DNA from: Tachypleus tridentatus
Lineage: Eukaryota > Arthropoda > Merostomata > Xiphosura > Limulidae
DNA length: 64,000 bases
Reading direction: 5' to 3'
NCBI RefSeq assembly: GCF_004210375.1
Contig: NC_134832.1
Span: 157,353,592-157,417,591 of the forward strand
Shown here: piece after piece, positions 52,501 to 58,500 of the stretch
Layout: each line of letters starts with the position of its first letter
Position numbering within the stretch: position 1 is the first letter of the stretch
The notes under the pieces: model-generated
What the model saw: the letters and a program-made list of their open reading frames with translations, nothing else
Told to the model about the DNA's origin: nothing
The model's database searches: none
Program-made: the position numbers and the translations under genes

Positions 52501-55500
52501 TTTTAATAATTACAGGAATTGATGCTAATTATTAACAATAATTTTAGATAATTAAATGTTGTGAAAGGTCAATTATTGACAATAATTATTGATAGTTATA
52601 GTTTTGAAAGGTCAACTTTGGCAATAAATGGAGATAGTTATAATTGTGAAAGGATAATTATTGACAATAAATGAAGCTAACTATAGTTTTAATAGGCCAG
52701 TTGTTGACAATAATTATAGATGAGTTTAGCATGAATCTGTTATATATAATTGTCGTATGTAATAACATATTCTTATGAAGATAACTGAAGGACAGTTAAC
52801 AGAATATGATGCCATTTATTTACAATAGTTATAGGAGAGTTTAGCAAGAATTAATCATATCCAATTGTCGTAGGTAATGACAGATTCTCATGACTATAAT
52901 TATAAATTTAACAGAATATAACGCCAATTATTTACAATAGTTATAGGCAGATTTCACATGAATCAGGGTAGTATGTTATGACATATTCTTATGACGTTAT
53001 GCCAATTATTGAAAACAAATTGAGGCTAATTATAGTATAAAAAATGTGGTCCAGTTTCTAAAACTATGATTATAGTTATGTATATAAATACAATAGTAGA
53101 AAATCATTACATAGTAAAAACAGGACATGACGTTGTGAAAGTTCTGTTTCAGAAGGATAAAAAATGTGAATGGGATTTTCGTTTATTGTGTCTACAATCA
53201 TGACACTAACTATTCTCGTAGATTTTGTTATATCATATCTATTTACATAGCAAATAAACAACTGTATTTAAAAACAGTATAAAATAAAACGACAACTAAT
53301 ACATAAATGTACATGTAGGCGTTTATAAAAGCTATAAGCACTTCTGTGCTTTACATCAAACGGAATGATAGCATGATTTTACTTGGTATATTCAAACCTT
53401 ACATCAAATATAGTTGAACGTAATTTTCTGAATAGTGAGAACAAAGCAAAAAACTTTCAAAAACTAAAAACGCAGACACAAAGTAAATATCCACCACTGG
53501 GGCAAAAATCATAATGTGGGTACATCATCTATTCAGCTTAATAATGGTCTCACATATTTAGCATAGAGAACACGAAAAGGAGATGTAAGTAGATTAGTCT
53601 ACATATCCTATATTTCTACCATCTTTCACTGTCTGCAGTTGTTGCTCCTAAATTAAGTAAAAACAGTTAAAAGAAAAAGTAGTTAGAATTCAAGACATCA
53701 ATTGAGAAACAGTAAAGAGGTTATTTAAATTATCAATGTGATAAATACCAAAATGTTAAGGTATTACGAAGTCTAACCTAAATTATAACTTATTTAAATT
53801 ATCAATATGATAAATACCAAAATGTTAAAATATTACGAAGCCTGACTTAAATTATGGCTTATTTAAACTATCAATGTAATAAATACCAAAATGTTAAAAT
53901 ATTACGAAGCCTAACCTAAATTATAGCTTATTTAAATTATCAATGTGATGTTTGGAAATAAATACCAAAATGTTAAGGTATTACGAAGCCTAACCTAAAT
54001 TCTAGCTCCTATTCTCCACTCTTCTATCCTACTATGCGTTCAGTGGTTATTTTGAGATTCACTCCATAAGAGGTCTTATATTAGAAAGATGATAAAACTA
54101 CGCTAATTCACCTATGTAATATATGAAATGTCCAAATAACTTCTAACAATGATAAGAGGATGTTTTACAACATGAATAAATTACTCTAAGGTGTAGAACA
54201 AAATAAACATTAACATAGAGGGAAGTGGGATTAGATAAAACTTGTAAGAATGATAACAGTATGTTTTACAACATGAATAAATTACTCTAAGGTGTAGAAC
54301 AAAATAAACATTAACATAGAGGGAAGTAGGATTAGATAAAACTTGTAAGAATGATAACAGTATGTTTTACAACATGAAGAAATTACTCTAAGGTGTAGAA
54401 CAAAATAAACATTAACAAAGAGGGAAGTGGGATTAGATAAAATAGAACATTTTATATATATATATATGTGTGTAAAGTAATGTTCATTATCATTATTTAA
54501 TTATTAGTATCATAATATTAAGATAATTTTTCTTGAATTTATGTTAACAGTAAATCAGGTTCATTTTTTGATATGAAGTTGATTTTACCTAAAGATTATA
54601 ATACAAACGCTACTTCATAATAAGAATTTATTTACTTCACTAACTAGTTTATTATTAGATAGACTACACTGTTTGAGTAATGATAACGTTTTGTTGTAAA
54701 TTGTGGAAATACTAAATTTATAATAGACAGTGAGATTGGCCTGAATACATAAAATCCATAAATAAAATAAATGCAGATATATTGAACAAAGGAGAAATAT
54801 TGGTTAATCAGAGATGTTTATAACTTTATATTACAATTTTTATCTATCCATATTTAATTACTCGTTGTATAGAATCACCAGAATGTAACATAATTTATTT
54901 GTATCTTTTTTTACATTTATGAAATTGTGTCTGAACAGTTGGGTCTATGTACCATTTGCTTCACAAATATAAATTATGATATATTTAAGACATTCGTAAT
55001 TATTATGTTTAAAATAAACATGATTAATTTGTTTAGTTATTTTATGAAAATAATATTATTATTTTATTGTTAGTTAATGGTATTAAATATATTACTTTCT
55101 GTATCTTTTTTGTATTGTTTTATTTTATTTTATGGTTTTATCTTGACATACATTTTTTTCAGCACTCAACTTTTGTTCGTTTCAATCCAGTCTGGAAACA
55201 GTGAACACCTTGTCTATAAATATGTCCCAAGATTTCAGGTATTTTAAAACATTTAATTATAATATTTAGCAGTTTGAGATTTTGTTTTGATAATGAATTT
55301 GTGTGAAAATATTACATCTGTAACGGATTAGATTATTTCAATATGTATATTTGTTTCAGTTTAATATATATTTAGATATGTATATAACTTAGATTGTCAA
55401 AGAATATTGCGCAAGTGCCTCCTGTTCCCTTAGTTTGTAGAAGATTCTCCAGCGTAAGAATCAACAATATATTTTTTTACGAATAACATTGCAGAGTGAA

Positions 55501-58500
55501 CTTTCGAGAATGTCGTTTCCAAGTTTATAAATCGACACGCTGAACCACAGATATATATGATATTGTTGGTCAGTATACTATAAGCCTTGGAACTTTAATT
55601 GTAATAAACGCTCATTGATCGACAAACTACAGATATTTGACCAGGAACGTTTATAGATTTCAAACGTTACAAACTTTAATGAGTTAACTACGGACTTTAG
55701 TATTTCTACGAGAACATTAGATATTTTCATCGGGAAAAACTTAGGTGTGACGAATAGAGCTAACTAGCATTCCCGTCAATTGAAGTATATCTGTGTATCA
55801 ACATAAAAGTAACTTGCGCTTTTTGAACCTTAGACAAAGTATTTAGTTTCAGAGCAGATACAAGATTTAATATTGTTTGTAAGACTTTCCCATATAAATT
55901 ATAATTAATTCGTTCTCCGTGAACCGTCGATAAAATATTCAGTTACACGCTATATAGGTGACTCAGTATTGTTTACAAGTTTGTAAAGCTCCTTACATAA
56001 TCTGTTTTTAGTAATAACTTTTACTATGAATTGTATTGTTGTTTGAAATATATATATGTGTTAAGAAAGCAAATTGTGTGTATCAATCTTGTTGGCAAAT
56101 ATCATAAATCTATACACATTGAGATTCATTTAACTTCTAAATTAAATTAAAATTTCTGGCTATATGAAGTCGTAATACATAACGTATGTAACATAATAAA
56201 TTGGGGGTTCGTGTCTGTGAACTGCATCAGTGATAAAATTCGTTTTAAGATTTTAATTTAGAATGAATTTTATCACTGATTTTATATTTATCAGGGCCAA
56301 TACGATTTGCTTAAGTCGGATTACTCGAATCACCATCCCTTGAACAAATAGAAAAAGTAAATTGCTCGAAATTGTTCAAATCTTAGAATTAGAGGTTAAA
56401 AAGTCAACAAGAAAAAATGAACTAAAAAGCCTATTGCATAATACACATATAGATGATTTTTTCCTAGTTTAATGCTCTTAATTTTATCTAACAATTTAAG
56501 TAAACAGTGGAATCGACGTCCTTCATTTCGTCAATTGAAAAATGTTGCTTTTACATAGTCTGTCGCTAACTGTAAAAACTTATTCCCTTTGTCACTGTCT
56601 TGAGAACATTTTCACTCATCTTTTTTTGGTAATACTGAACAATATGCATTTTCACTTAGCAACAGAACAATGACCTGTTTGTTCTTAAACCAACTGTGGT
56701 ATTTACTTTGAATGCTCCATATTAATGTTGATTTGTTGGAAATATTTGTTTTTCTATATTTTTTATTTTACTTTCTTCATAAGTGTGGCGATAATTTTGA
56801 AGTTTTATGACATTGCGATATAGCCATAAGCAATATACAATTTACCAACTAGTGTTTATAAAGCTCAGCATTACGTTACGTTTAGGTATTAGGCTTAATG
56901 CTTAAATTCAACTATAAATAGGCCTACTTTTGGTTTGTTTTGAATTTCGCGGAAAGCTACGAGAGGGCTGTTTGCGCTAGCCGTCCCTAATTTAACAGTG
57001 TAAGACTTGAGGAAAGGCAGCTGGTCATCACTACCCACCAACAACTTTTAAGCTACTCTTTTATCAACGAATAATGGGATTGATCGTACATTATAATAAC
57101 ATTGTTAAAAGGACGAGCATGTTTGGTGTGACGGGAATTCGAACATGTAGCCCTCGGATTAACGTTATAGTCTATGTTTAAAAGTTTAAGTGATGAATCA
57201 ATGTTAATAATAAATATTATTTTTATATTTTATCACGCACTTTACCTATTTGATCTTAAGAAAAATAAAAATAAGCGTTTATTGCTACCAAATATTTTAA
57301 TGATAAAGCCAAATGTAACGTAACAATAGGAAGCATTTATTAAGTTTTGGAATCATCAAATTTCTATGAAAACAAAAAACAAACAGTATTTGTTATTACA
57401 ACAGATATACAAATTATAACACAAGAAAATAGAAAAACGAGTCTCAATTGAAATTGAAGTTAAATTAGAATAAGTTTAAATCTAATGAAGACTGTGTACT
57501 ATTTATGGATGGAAGATATGTTTATAGGTACGATGTTTTTTGTATAAAAATTTCAATATCCTGTTTGTCTGAGATAATTTTGAAGCTTGAGAGATAAATC
57601 GAATGCTCTGTTTCTGTATTGTACTGATAGATAGCAACAATACTACACCAATTTTGGAGGCCTTACTGTCTCTGCAAGTGTAGTTGACGAGATGTGCAGT
57701 TGGTTAATGATATTTGTAGTGTAACAAATATTAATAAGAAATTAAGTTTTATATTAACTTTCAGGTCAATTTGGTAATAATAAACGTTCAGTAATTATGT
57801 TAATTGTTTTGTGATAACGGAGCTTTGTCTCCCAAGGTGTAAAAAGCAGAAAATTTGGATACAGAGTGTATATTAGGTGATTTGACACACAAATTAGTTT
57901 AGAATGAGAAACTTATTTTCTTCTAGAAATGTATGAGGAAGCCGTTTGAAATAGAATGTTTTATATGGAAGTGATTTTCTTCGTGACAGGCGAAGTAGAA
58001 AGTGAAATTTTTAGGCCTTATTTGTAGGTTGATAATAAGACTGCATTTAAAAAGGAGGATAAGAAAACTATCAAAGTGAAAGACGTGAATGTCTTGTAAT
58101 GACAGACAGAAGTTTAAAAGTGGTTAGCATTATGATTATCAAAAACGGTCAGAAATGAAATATTTAATTGTCTCAATTTCTAAATTAGTCGATTACTGCC
58201 AAATAACTTTTATCCTTTGTACAGTCGTAAGAGTTGGATGTATGTGTCGGAATGTTAGCACTATGTTTGGATGTATGTGTCGGAATGTTAGCACTATGTT
58301 TGGATGTATGTGTCGGAATGTTAGCACTATGTTTGGATGTATGTGTCGGAATGTTAGCACTATGTTTGGATGTATGTGTCGGAATGTTAGCACTATGTTT
58401 TTGAATCCGTAACTTAGAATACAGTGAAAAGACTCAAGTGCACTATTTAAGTCTCTCATCAGAGTACACACGTACGTTTTTCTGTTCGCGATAACGATTC

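Noticed and set aside
58155-58471. Cys-rich repeat peptide
   Set aside because: Five identical 33-bp repeat units in intron 11; no independent gene evidence.
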